Assembly (NCBI RefSeq): GCF_910578695.1
Contig: NZ_CAJTQJ010000003.1
Span: forward strand, 62,001-126,000
DNA: 64,000 nucleotides
From: an uncultured Brachyspira sp.
Lineage (GTDB): Bacteria > Spirochaetota > Brachyspiria > Brachyspirales > Brachyspiraceae
Reading direction: 5' to 3'
The notes under the pieces are model-generated. The model was not told where the DNA came from. It saw only the letters and a program-made list of their open reading frames with translations, and searched no databases. The position numbers and the translations under genes were made by a program. Positions 1 through 9,290 of this stretch are shown here, piece by piece (positions within the stretch are counted from its first letter, which is position 1; each line of letters starts with the position of its first letter).

Positions 1-526
1 CTACTTTTAGTATTTCATCTATATTTTTAGCTTCTCTTAAATAATTTCTCAATTTTTCTAAAAGCACTTCTCTATTTTTTATTCTGTTTTCTGTGTCATA
101 ATAAGTTTCTGTAACATCCTGAGTATTTATACTTTTATTTTCAACTTTTTCATTTTTCTCTATAAAGTCTATAAAATTGTAAAGATTTTCTTTAGGTATT
201 CTTATAGTAAGATAATACCTATTTTTTGAAGACTCAACATTATCAAAATATCCATTATATTCTTTTAATTTTTCTTCTATTGATTTATAGCTTTTTTCTG
301 CATCTTTTGAATTTACTCTTATATCAGCAGAAACTATTAATTTTCTTTCTATATTAGCATCATTATTAACAGCATTATATGCATCATTAACAATACTTTC
401 TGCTTCTGCATAATCTGATGACATTCTAGTATTAGGTGCTGGAACTAATCCTATAGATGAAGCTCCTCCATTGCCGCATGATAATAATAATAAAAATATA
501 ATAATTATAGTTATAAATTTTTTCAT
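1..526 (-). CDS. DUF4349-like lipoprotein, C-terminus off window
   Basis: The N-terminal 175 residues are present; the gene runs off the left edge. It starts with a lysine-rich signal peptide and a lipobox (LLSC, Cys17), so it should be a lipid-anchored envelope protein. After a short linker comes a segment with the pattern of the DUF4349 family: a conserved strand around residues 60-65 (LIVSADIRV), a helix of alternating charge, then a YYLTIRIPKENL strand followed by a predicted coiled coil that has not ended at the edge. The family's biochemical role is not known to me. Family assignment is by pattern recognition only. Confidence 0.7.
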   Translation of the reverse strand, partial: MKKFITIIIIFLLLLSCGNGGASSIGLVPAPNTRMSSDYAEAESIVNDAYNAVNNDANIERKLIVSADIRVNSKDAEKSYKSIEEKLKEYNGYFDNVESSKNRYYLTIRIPKENLYNFIDFIEKNEKVENKSINTQDVTETYYDTENRIKNREVLLEKLRNYLREAKNIDEILKV

Positions 527-1112
527 AATAGTAAATCCAAAAAATAAGTAATATGATAACTATATTAATTATTTTTTTCAAGCTCTATACTATATAAAAA
601 ATTCATTTATCAATTGTTATTTGTATACTTTAAATTATTAAAAAATATTAAAAAAATTTGCACTTTATAATATTACTATTAATTATTTAACTAGTTTTTT
701 ATTTGCATAATTATTTTTTTGGTATATTTATTATATAAAAAACACAGTATAAATTTGTTATATTAAGTACTGTATAAATATATTTTTAATGATTATAAAT
801 TATTTTAAATAATTATAAAATAATGTTCTAAAAATATATGTTTATAGTTATTTATAATTTATAATAAAAACTTTAAAATAAAAATTAAAATATCATTTAA
901 AAATAAATTAAGAAAAATGATACGCTTAGTTCTAATTAAAAAAATGGTATATTATATAAAAATTTTATTATATATGCCGAATTATAAAAATATAAAAAAA
1001 TAAATAAAATCATAAATTTATGAAAATATTAAAAAAAATTGTAGTTTTTTTTAAAAAATAAAGTATATTATGAAAGTAGGTTGTTTTATAATAATTTAGG
1101 AGTATATTTTGT
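527..1112. other. AT-rich intergenic region between divergent genes
   Basis: This 586-base stretch separates the divergent lipoprotein gene and the chemoreceptor gene. It is almost entirely A and T. Apart from the sigma-28-like promoter listed separately and the ribosome binding site TTAGGAG just before 1113, I see no open frame or RNA gene. Confidence 0.6.
957..983 (+). promoter_or_regulatory. Sigma-28 (FliA)-like promoter for chemoreceptor
   Basis: TAAAAATT at 957-964 and GCCGAATT at 976-983 are separated by exactly 11 bases. The flagellar sigma-28 consensus is TAAAGTTT-N11-GCCGATAA. The GCCG core is conspicuous in AT-only surroundings, and the site lies about 130 bases upstream of a chemoreceptor gene, a typical sigma-28 target class. 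Confidence 0.5.
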
Positions 1113-2954
1113 ATGAGAAAGTTTCAAAGTTTAAGGTTAAAAATGCCGCTTATTATTGTATCTATGGTAGCCATATTTATAGTAATACTAATAGTAATAA
1201 CGGAAATAATAGCATCTGACGGTATTAAAAATGCTACATATTCAGGATATAATAATACTGTATTAGGATATGCTTCGCTTATTGATACTTGGTTTGACGA
1301 TCAATTAATCATTGCAAGTACATATTCTACTTCTTATAATATAATACAATATTTACAGTTAAGAAATGAAGAGCTTACAGCCTTAAATAGTCTTAAAGAA
1401 TTGAAATTGCTGAATAAATATATAATTAATATAGGCTTATCAGATTTAGAAGGAAATATTTTAATAGATTCTGATAATATTAATTTAGTAGGACAAAATG
1501 TTTTTAATATACATCCTGATTTAAGGGAAAAAATAAACGGCAGTGCCAAAGGCGTATTTGGAGAAAATATTACGCATTCGCTTACAACAGGCGACTGGTC
1601 TTTGGTTTTACTTGAAAAAGTAATGAATAATAATAATCAGCTGATTGGATATATGTATATGATGCTTGATTGGACTACTTTAAATAAAGATCATATTGAG
1701 CCTCTTGTTATAGGAAAAACAGGAAATATGTATGCAGTTGATAAAAATAGAATAATAAAAATTCATAGCGAAATTGAAAATATAAATGAAACAGCACCGG
1801 AGCAATTTAAAGATGCTTTTAATTTAGGACAAGGCATATTAACTTATACATTCGGCGGCGAAAAAAGAGTATCATCTGTAATTACATTAAAATCTCAGCC
1901 TTGGGTGCTTGGAGTATCTGCTACAGAATCTGAAATATATGAAGCTAATAATAGAATGACTACTATGATGATAATTATATCTGTTATATCTATTATTTCA
2001 TTATCAATATTTATATCAATATTTATTGTTTCTATAACAAAACCGCTTCATTTATTAGTAGGCGTTGCTAAGGAAATAGCTGACGGGGATTTAAGAACTA
2101 CAAAACAGAAAATTAAAAGAAAAGATGAACTTGGAGAATTATCAGATGCTTTTGTTGCTATGAGAAAGAAATTAGTAAATACTATAAAAACTGTTGAAGA
2201 AACTGCTAATAATATTACAATGGCTGCAAAAGAGCTGTCAGAACAAAATAATGATTTGGCACATAGAACAGAAAGTCAGGCGGCAAGCATAGAACAAACA
2301 TCAGCTTCTATGACAGAAATTTCATCTACAATAAGAGATTCTGCTGAACATTCTATAGACGGAAGCAGAATGATATTAGATTCAAAATCATCTGTGGAAA
2401 ATGCAGGAAATATAATATCAGAAACTACTTTGAATATAGAAGAAGTGCATGATGCAAGCTCAAAAATTAAAGATATTACAAAAATAATTGAAGATATTGC
2501 ATTTCAGACAAATATACTTGCTCTTAATGCTTCAGTAGAGGCGGCAAGAGCAGGCGAGCAGGGTAAAGGATTTGCTGTTGTTGCTGCTGAAGTTAGAAAT
2601 CTGGCACAAACTACTCAGACTTCTGTAAAAAGTATTACTGATTTGATTGAAAATGTTTATGAAAAGATAGATAAAGCTACAGGTACAGCTAGAGAATCTC
2701 AGGAAATATTTATAGAAATACAGAATAAAATCGATGATGCTTCTAAAATTATGGAAGGAATAAGCAATAAGTCTATAGAGCAGCAAAACGGAATAGATCA
2801 GGTAAAAGTTGCAATTGCTGAAATGGATTCCACAACTCAGAAAAATGCGGCATTAGTAGAAGAGGCTACAGCTTCTGCTGAACTTCTGTTTGATCAGTCA
2901 AAAGAATTGATGAATGCTATACATTTATTCAAACTTCCAGATGGAAGCAGATGA
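1113..2954 (+). CDS. Methyl-accepting chemotaxis protein
   Basis: A transmembrane chemoreceptor of 613 residues. Residues about 10-34 form the first membrane helix, 35-280 a periplasmic sensor of Cache type, 283-308 a second membrane helix, 309-362 a HAMP domain, and the remainder the signalling coiled-coil hairpin. The CheA/CheW-contacting tip lies near residues 460-490 (NILALNASVEAARAGE, then GKGFAVVAAEVR). It should pass ligand occupancy to CheA to bias flagellar rotation. There is no CheR-tethering pentapeptide at the C-terminus (it ends PDGSR), so it probably relies on other receptors for methylation. The start has a good Shine-Dalgarno, TTAGGAG. The ligand is unknown. Confidence 0.95.
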   Translation: MRKFQSLRLKMPLIIVSMVAIFIVILIVITEIIASDGIKNATYSGYNNTVLGYASLIDTWFDDQLIIASTYSTSYNIIQYLQLRNEELTALNSLKELKLLNKYIINIGLSDLEGNILIDSDNINLVGQNVFNIHPDLREKINGSAKGVFGENITHSLTTGDWSLVLLEKVMNNNNQLIGYMYMMLDWTTLNKDHIEPLVIGKTGNMYAVDKNRIIKIHSEIENINETAPEQFKDAFNLGQGILTYTFGGEKRVSSVITLKSQPWVLGVSATESEIYEANNRMTTMMIIISVISIISLSIFISIFIVSITKPLHLLVGVAKEIADGDLRTTKQKIKRKDELGELSDAFVAMRKKLVNTIKTVEETANNITMAAKELSEQNNDLAHRTESQAASIEQTSASMTEISSTIRDSAEHSIDGSRMILDSKSSVENAGNIISETTLNIEEVHDASSKIKDITKIIEDIAFQTNILALNASVEAARAGEQGKGFAVVAAEVRNLAQTTQTSVKSITDLIENVYEKIDKATGTARESQEIFIEIQNKIDDASKIMEGISNKSIEQQNGIDQVKVAIAEMDSTTQKNAALVEEATASAELLFDQSKELMNAIHLFKLPDGSR

Positions 2955-2967
2955 TTAAAAAAGCGTT

Positions 2968-3002
2968 AAACCCTATACAATAAAATAGTATAGGGTTTTT
3001 TA
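2968..3002 (+). terminator. Rho-independent terminator after chemoreceptor
   Basis: AAACCCTATAC (2968-2978) pairs with GTATAGGGTTT (2988-2998) over a nine-base loop and runs into a T stretch. Confidence 0.85.
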
Positions 3003-3217
3003 ATATTTAATTTTATATATTATTCTTATTATAGTTATTATTTAAATAAACTGCATTATATTTAACTAATTCATATATAAAAAATCAAATATATTTAGAT
3101 TATAATTGTTTTTATGATAATATAAGCAATATGAAAATACAATATTTTTTGCTTATAAAATTTGATATTTATCATTTTTCATATAAAATATTATAAAATA
3201 TTTAAGTAAGGTATAAT

Positions 3218-4336
3218 ATGTCATTTACTTTTAATGTACTAAAAAACAGTACTCAGACTTCAGCAAGGCTTGGAAAAATAAATATTAATGGAATAGAAAT
3301 AGATACCCCTGTTTTTATGCCTGTAGGTACAAAAGCAACCGTAAAGGCATTAACTCCTCTTATGATAGAAGAAACTGAAAGTAAAATAATACTAGCAAAT
3401 ACTTATCATTTAGTATTGAAGCCGGGACTTGAGGTATTAAAAAAATTCGGGGGCGTTAAAAAGTTTATGGGCTGGAAAGGTGCTATGCTTACGGATTCAG
3501 GAGGCTTTCAGGTATTTTCACTTGCAAAATTAAGAAAAATTAATAATGAGGGGGTAGAATTCAGTTCGCATATAGACGGTTCTAAATACTTTTTTACTCC
3601 TAAAAATGTAATGGAGGCTGAGCATATTATAGGGGCTGATTTTATAATGTGTCTTGATGAATGCTCCAAACATGATGCATCTTATGATTATGTTAAAGAG
3701 GCAATGTTTAGAACTCATAAATGGGCTGAAGAATGTAAAAAATATCATGACAGTACTCAAAACAGAGAATATCAATATCTCGGAGGCATTATACAAGGCG
3801 GAATGTTTGATGATTTGAGAAAAGAAAGTGCTGAAACTTTAGTAAATATGGATTTTCCTTTTTATTCTATAGGGGGACTTTCTGTAGGGGAGACTCCTGA
3901 GAAGATGCATGAAGTACTTTTTAAAGTAATGCCTTATACTAATAAGCAAAAGCCAAGATATTTAATGGGAGTAAGCGAGCCTCGTGATATACTTAATGCT
4001 GTTATGGAGGGCATAGATATGTTTGACTGTGTTATGCCTACTAGAAATGCCAGAAACGGAGAGGCTTTTACTATGAACGGAGTTGTGAGAATAAGAAACT
4101 CTAAATATAGAATGGACGATACTGTGCTTGAAGATGTATGCGATTGTTATACCTGCAGGAATTTCTCTAAAGCATATTTAAATCATTTGGATAAGACGCA
4201 TGAGATACTATTTTCTACTCTTATGACTATACATAATGTAAGATTTATGCAGAGATTTATGAAAGAATTGAGAAATTCTATTGAAAATGATATATTTTCC
4301 GATTATAGAAAAGATATGATGTTAAAATTTTATTAA
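3218..4336 (+). CDS. tgt: Queuine tRNA-guanine transglycosylase
   Basis: Tgt swaps guanine 34 of GUN-anticodon tRNAs for the queuosine precursor preQ1. The 372-residue length matches bacterial Tgt. Visible motifs are DSGGFQVFSL (general-base Asp near residue 92), GGLSVGE (substrate loop), FDCVMPTRNARNG (nucleophilic Asp near 268) and the zinc site CxCxxC near residues 307-312 with a His about 25 residues later. All key residues are present, so the enzyme should be active. The gene stands alone with about 215 AT-rich bases in front. Confidence 0.97.
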   Translation: MSFTFNVLKNSTQTSARLGKININGIEIDTPVFMPVGTKATVKALTPLMIEETESKIILANTYHLVLKPGLEVLKKFGGVKKFMGWKGAMLTDSGGFQVFSLAKLRKINNEGVEFSSHIDGSKYFFTPKNVMEAEHIIGADFIMCLDECSKHDASYDYVKEAMFRTHKWAEECKKYHDSTQNREYQYLGGIIQGGMFDDLRKESAETLVNMDFPFYSIGGLSVGETPEKMHEVLFKVMPYTNKQKPRYLMGVSEPRDILNAVMEGIDMFDCVMPTRNARNGEAFTMNGVVRIRNSKYRMDDTVLEDVCDCYTCRNFSKAYLNHLDKTHEILFSTLMTIHNVRFMQRFMKELRNSIENDIFSDYRKDMMLKFY

Positions 4337-4404
4337 TGATTATTTATTCTTTATATTTTTATTAAGAATTATAATACATAAAAAATAATTAAGTGAGTTT
4401 ATTT

Positions 4405-5226
4405 ATGGCTGGTAAATATGATAAGCAATTGGCTAAATATAATTCTATTCTGTCTAAAAATCCGCAAGACCCGAATACTTTATCAATTTTAGCTAGAATA
4501 GCTCTTAAAGAAGGCAGAATTGATGATGCTGAGCATTATTATAATGTTATTCTATCAAATAATCCTGATTATCCTGAAGCGTTGTATATGATAGGATTTC
4601 TTTATATGAAAAAAAATAAATATAATGATGCTTTACCATATTTTACAAAACTATTAAATAACGGCAAAGAAAATGCTTTTATATATGAATATTTATCTGT
4701 AATGGACAAAGAGAATAGAAGAAAGTATTTAGAAAAGGCATTAGAAATTTCAAGAAATATAAAAATAATACCTAAAGATTATAAAAGATGTGCTTATATT
4801 GCTTTTCAGTCTTATGCTTGGAAGGAATATGATATATCTTTGGAATATGCTAATTTTGCTTATGATGCTAAACCTACCAATGATATAATAAATTTATTAG
4901 GATGTCTTTATCATAATAATGCAGATTATGATAAGGCTCTTTCTCTTTTTCACGAGGCTAATGCCAATTATGAAGGGAAAAACTCATATATTTTATGCAA
5001 TATATCTTCTTGTTATAGAAATAAAAACAGTAATAAAATGGCTATAAGATATTTAGAAAAAGCATTGGAAGTTAATAGTAATGATAAATTAATATACTAT
5101 AATATGGGTTCTATATATGCTTCAATTGGAAATAGAAAATTAGCTATAGAAAACTTTGAACAGGCTTTAAAAATAGATAATAATTATGAAGAAGCTAAAA
5201 AAGCATTGGAATCTATTAAAGACTGA
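4405..5226 (+). CDS. Tetratricopeptide repeat protein
   Basis: A soluble protein of about 273 residues made of TPR units; typical signatures include NPDYPEALYMIGFLYMKKNKYNDALPYF split over residues 50-80 and a clear C-terminal pair (NMGSIYASIGNRKLAIENFEQAL is such a unit). No signal peptide or enzymatic domain is visible, so it is probably a protein-protein adaptor. A GTG at 4393 would add four residues; I prefer the ATG at 4405. The same-strand neighbour downstream suggests loose co-expression only. Confidence 0.85.
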   Translation: MAGKYDKQLAKYNSILSKNPQDPNTLSILARIALKEGRIDDAEHYYNVILSNNPDYPEALYMIGFLYMKKNKYNDALPYFTKLLNNGKENAFIYEYLSVMDKENRRKYLEKALEISRNIKIIPKDYKRCAYIAFQSYAWKEYDISLEYANFAYDAKPTNDIINLLGCLYHNNADYDKALSLFHEANANYEGKNSYILCNISSCYRNKNSNKMAIRYLEKALEVNSNDKLIYYNMGSIYASIGNRKLAIENFEQALKIDNNYEEAKKALESIKD

Positions 5227-5326
5227 TATTTTATTATAAAAAAATGAATAAAAAACTTTCAATATTAATTAATTTAGTATATTATATATTAAACAATATT
5301 TATAAAATAGATATAGGATTGCAACG

Positions 5327-6844
5327 GTGAATTTTTTTGATTATATAAAATACAATTTGTTTAATATAAGAACTCCTGAACTAGTAGAAAAGATGCGTAT
5401 GGAAGAATATTCTGACAGAATATCTAAGCATAAATATAATTTTGTAGATTTGAAAACTAAAGCTATAACAACTACTTGTGCTAAATTTATATTTGAAATG
5501 TATAAAGTTATAGGTCCTTTACTTGGTCCGTTAAAAGAAGAGTTTATAGTAAAAGACGGAAAGCAATTTTCATATTATTTAATAGAAGTTTCTTTTAGCG
5601 ATGAAATAAAAGAATTATATTCTACTTTAAATAGAGATTATATGTTATCTCAAATACAGGAGGGTAAGAATCCTAATAATGTATTTAATGAGATAAAAAA
5701 TAATTTTGTAAAGTTTAAAAAATTCATAAGCGGAGAAAGCGGAAAAGAAATAAATTTAACTTTTAATCTCCTTAAAGATTTTGCTCAGCTATCTAATTTT
5801 GATTTTTTTCTTTTTTTAAGGGCATTTTGTCCTTCATTTGTAGACGGAGCATATAGCTCTAATCCTCAGTTTAAGCCTAGTTCTAATATGCAGATAGTTG
5901 ATGATTTAGTAAAGCTGGATTATGCTGTCAGTTCTATTGTTATAAGAAAAGAATTATTATCTGCTTTAAATATTTTTCAGCAGTATTTAGGAATGCCTGC
6001 TATACCTGAAAAGAATATTAAATCATTTTTAGCTAGGGTAAAATATCTGCAGTCTCCTAGTATGATGCATGATATTATAGTTTATCTGCTTAAAGACTTT
6101 ACTTATAAATGTACTATCAGTCCTTCTAATGTTAATATATTTGTAAATTATATAACAGACTTTACAAATAATCTTAAAAAAGATATGGATAGTATAGTTT
6201 CTGATATAAAAAGCAGTAAAATTGCAGGTATGAGAAATAAAATGTTTAACGGCATAGAAATTATAAAAATGCAGAATGTAAATGAAGAAAAAAATGAACA
6301 GCTGGAAAAATTTGACTGTCCTTTATTTACATGCGTAGAACCTCTTCAGTATATAAAAACATTTATTATAGAAATTTTTGATGTAAATTATAAAGATGCT
6401 CTTAATGATATGTTTTTAGGGGCTGAATTCATAGATAAAAATAGAAATTCTCAAGGATTAGATGCTTTTTATATTTTAAATGATACAAGAGAAGCTATAC
6501 AAAAATTTGATGCTACTTTAAGTCCTGAATCTGAAAATTTTAAGCGTCTGAAAACTTGGATTATATCTAAAAATAAAGCAAATGCAAATAAAGACTTGAT
6601 AGAAACTATGGTTAGTAAAATTGATTCTGAGGGAAGCAAAATTATTCTGAATGTATATAATTCTGTTATAGATTTAACTACTATAGTAAAAAATATTATT
6701 GAAGACTGCAAAAATAATACTAAATTAGAAATCAGCAATTCAAATAAAGTTCAATATCTGCAGAAATTTAATCTTGATATAGCAAATAATATGCTTGATG
6801 ATTTTGATAACTTTATTGCCCTTATGAAAAATTTTGTAAGATAG
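5327..6844 (+). CDS. Spirochaete conserved protein, possibly DUF5312
   Basis: A 505-residue, mostly helical protein without a signal peptide, membrane helix or catalytic motif that I recognise. Size and texture recall the spirochaete-restricted family I know as DUF5312; that name is from memory. The start is GTG, about ten bases after AGGA; no better ATG exists before residue 24. It lies between a TPR gene and a membrane flippase-like gene on the same strand. Function unknown. Confidence 0.75.
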   Translation: MNFFDYIKYNLFNIRTPELVEKMRMEEYSDRISKHKYNFVDLKTKAITTTCAKFIFEMYKVIGPLLGPLKEEFIVKDGKQFSYYLIEVSFSDEIKELYSTLNRDYMLSQIQEGKNPNNVFNEIKNNFVKFKKFISGESGKEINLTFNLLKDFAQLSNFDFFLFLRAFCPSFVDGAYSSNPQFKPSSNMQIVDDLVKLDYAVSSIVIRKELLSALNIFQQYLGMPAIPEKNIKSFLARVKYLQSPSMMHDIIVYLLKDFTYKCTISPSNVNIFVNYITDFTNNLKKDMDSIVSDIKSSKIAGMRNKMFNGIEIIKMQNVNEEKNEQLEKFDCPLFTCVEPLQYIKTFIIEIFDVNYKDALNDMFLGAEFIDKNRNSQGLDAFYILNDTREAIQKFDATLSPESENFKRLKTWIISKNKANANKDLIETMVSKIDSEGSKIILNVYNSVIDLTTIVKNIIEDCKNNTKLEISNSNKVQYLQKFNLDIANNMLDDFDNFIALMKNFVR

Positions 6845-6873
6845 AAAACATTTTTTAATTAGGAAAATTATTA

Positions 6874-7905
6874 ATGAATAAAAATTATAAAACTATCATA
6901 CAAATAGTATTAGGCATAGCCGTAAGCATAATTTGTTTATATTTTGCTTTCAGAGGAATTAATATAAAAGAATCTATTGAGATAGTAAAAAATATCCATA
7001 TTCCATATTTCATAATTTCTTTAATATTAAGCGTATTAATAATAGCATTGAGGGGATTAAGATGGGAATGTTTTATTCCTTTAGAAAAGAATATTAAAAA
7101 AAGAACTATAGTTATGGCTGCTTATATAGGATATATGGGAAATAATATACTTCCTGCTAAACTTGGAGAGGTGGCAAGGGCTTATATATTAGGTGTTAAA
7201 GAAAATGTAAGTAAGTCTGCATTGATAGCTTCTGTTGTTACTGAAAGACTTTTCGATGTCATAACAGGAGGAATTATATTAACAGTATCTGTAATATTTA
7301 TACCTAATTTACCTAAAACAGTTACTTATGCTGCTATTGCTTTATTTATTTTATCTATAATTGGTTTTTTAGTATTGATTTTTTTAGTATGGCAGAGAGA
7401 ATTTGCTCATAAGGTTTTTCATAAAGTTTTTTCAATACTGCCTAAAAATATTGGAAGCAAATTAATAGAGTTTTCATGCAATTTTATAGACGGAATAGGA
7501 TTTAAAAATGATTCTAAACATATATTTCTAATATTTTTCTATACAGCTTTATATCTTATAGGGCAGATATTAACAATAGGATTTTTATTAACTGCTTTTA
7601 ATATAAAAGCTGACCCAATAACAGCATTATTTATTTTTGCTATAGGCGGATTTGGTTTTGCAGTGCCTTCTGCACCTTCTGGAATAGGACCTTTTGAATG
7701 GGCTATAATTTTCGGACTTTCGCTTATAGGTGTAGATAAAACTATAGCTGCTCCTTATGCTCTTGTATATCATATTATGGGTATTGTTCCTATAGTAATA
7801 ATAGGATTTATATTTTTATTTATGCTCGGCATAGACTTAAAATCTGCTGCATCTGCAAATGCACAAACACAAACAAAAATAAAAGAAGAAAATCCTATAA
7901 ATTAG
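6874..7905 (+). CDS. Flippase-like (LPG synthase TM-region family) protein
   Basis: A polytopic inner-membrane protein of 343 residues with about eight hydrophobic helices. It has the hallmarks of the YbhN/AglD family (PF03706): an early RGLRWE motif near residue 61, GYMGNNILPAKLGEVARA near residues 88-105, a following TERLFD, and PSAPSGIGPFEW near residues 267-278. Relatives move or transfer lipids and lipid-linked sugars; the substrate cannot be told. There is no C-terminal soluble LPG-synthetase domain. Its last 11 bases overlap the 3' end of rsmG on the other strand. Confidence 0.85.
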   Translation: MNKNYKTIIQIVLGIAVSIICLYFAFRGINIKESIEIVKNIHIPYFIISLILSVLIIALRGLRWECFIPLEKNIKKRTIVMAAYIGYMGNNILPAKLGEVARAYILGVKENVSKSALIASVVTERLFDVITGGIILTVSVIFIPNLPKTVTYAAIALFILSIIGFLVLIFLVWQREFAHKVFHKVFSILPKNIGSKLIEFSCNFIDGIGFKNDSKHIFLIFFYTALYLIGQILTIGFLLTAFNIKADPITALFIFAIGGFGFAVPSAPSGIGPFEWAIIFGLSLIGVDKTIAAPYALVYHIMGIVPIVIIGFIFLFMLGIDLKSAASANAQTQTKIKEENPIN

Positions 7906-8521
7906 ATATTATAACTATATGCCTTTCTTTATCTTCTATCTGTAATTTTTTTATTTCTATATTATATTTACTTTTTTGAATATTTGCATTTTTAAGTTCT
8001 TCTTCTATTTTTTTTATTTTTCCTTTATAGGCTATTAATTTAGAGTCTTTATTTTTAATCTTATTAAATATTTTTAAAAGCGATGATATATCAGAAAATG
8101 CCCTTGATGTGATAGTGTCATATTTTTCTTTTATCTCATAAGCATTAATGCATTTTATTTCTATATTATTTAATTGAAGTTTATCTTTTGCCAATCTTAA
8201 AAATTCTGCCTTTTTATTTTTGGATTCGCATAAAGTAAATTTCTTATCATTAAATACAATAGCAAGAGGTATTGAAGGAAGCCCTGCACCTGAGCCTATA
8301 TCTATTATATTATCATAAGATGAAAATATTTCCAAAGCAAGAAGACAGTCTATTATATGAAAATAAAAAAAATCTTCAGTATTTTTAGCCCCTGTAATAT
8401 TAATATTTTTATTATACTCAATTACAAGAGATGAATATTCAATTAATTTTTCTTTTTTATTATCATCGATATTTATATGAGAAAAATTGCTGATATTTTC
8501 TAATTCTGAATAATAATTCAT
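7895..8521 (-). CDS. rsmG: 16S rRNA m7G527 methyltransferase RsmG
   Basis: RsmG (GidB) methylates N7 of G527 in 16S rRNA; its loss gives low-level streptomycin resistance in many bacteria. The 208-residue length is normal. The SAM-binding motif IDIGSGAGLPSIPLAI lies near residues 71-86, followed by the acidic strand FTLCESKNKKAEFL and the late TSRAF motif. The start codon lies four bases after the stop of the upstream exported-protein gene, so the two are probably co-transcribed. Confidence 0.95.
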   Translation of the reverse strand: MNYYSELENISNFSHINIDDNKKEKLIEYSSLVIEYNKNINITGAKNTEDFFYFHIIDCLLALEIFSSYDNIIDIGSGAGLPSIPLAIVFNDKKFTLCESKNKKAEFLRLAKDKLQLNNIEIKCINAYEIKEKYDTITSRAFSDISSLLKIFNKIKNKDSKLIAYKGKIKKIEEELKNANIQKSKYNIEIKKLQIEDKERHIVIISNL

Positions 8522-8525
8522 AAAA

Positions 8526-9242
8526 TTACCAGCCTAATTTTTTAGCATCCTGCTTAGCCTTATCTCCTGCAGATACATTTGTAATATTATAACGAAGTTC
8601 TCTTTTATCTGTTTTGCTTTTTATTATAAACTCTTTAGGGTATGGTATATTATTAACAGTAGTATAAGAGCCCAATTCTATATCAACGACATTATCCAAA
8701 AAAGCAGATGAGAAATTTCTTACTCTATATGTAGATGCCGAGAAAATTATAGTATCTACTCTGTCATTATATCCTATTTTTAATGTATGCCAATTCTTTC
8801 CTAAAGTGATATTGCTGCTAATTATTTTTTTAGATAAGTCTATAAATTTATAATCTAATATATCTGCATAAACTTTAGGAAAACGCATAATAGGAGCCTC
8901 TAATGCAAATTCATTGAAATTTCTTTTTAAAGGTGCTTCAAGTTCAGGCAAATCTAATGTAAGATTATTATTATTAACATTAGCATACATTATCATACTT
9001 CCTAAAAGTCCATCAACAACATTTATATATTTATTATTGCTGTTTTTATAATAGTTAACAAGCATAGGAAGCTGGTCTAAATCATCGCCGCTGTAAAAAG
9101 CTCCGCCTGATGAATATACAGAAGTAAACGGAGATTTTGAAAATCTGCTGAAAGCCTCCTCTATTATTTCTTTTTCATTTTGAGCAAATGCAAAATTATA
9201 AATTATTAAAAATATTATAATAAATATATTCTTTTTTATCAT
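8526..9242 (-). CDS. Exported protein, possibly LolA-like fold
   Basis: A 238-residue protein beginning with a clear signal peptide (about 20 residues, ending AFAQ). The mature part is rich in alternating beta strands (for example WHTLKIGYNDRVDTIIFS and YPKEFIIKSK), which suggests a LolA/LolB-like half-barrel as found in outer-membrane lipoprotein-sorting proteins. That is a guess from strand pattern; no diagnostic motif is visible. It precedes rsmG by four bases and follows a TPR protein gene by about 50 bases. Confidence 0.75.
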   Translation of the reverse strand: MIKKNIFIIIFLIIYNFAFAQNEKEIIEEAFSRFSKSPFTSVYSSGGAFYSGDDLDQLPMLVNYYKNSNNKYINVVDGLLGSMIMYANVNNNNLTLDLPELEAPLKRNFNEFALEAPIMRFPKVYADILDYKFIDLSKKIISSNITLGKNWHTLKIGYNDRVDTIIFSASTYRVRNFSSAFLDNVVDIELGSYTTVNNIPYPKEFIIKSKTDKRELRYNITNVSAGDKAKQDAKKLGW

Positions 9243-9290
9243 TATTAATTAGCCTCTTAAAATAAGTCAAGTATAGAATATAAAACCTAT

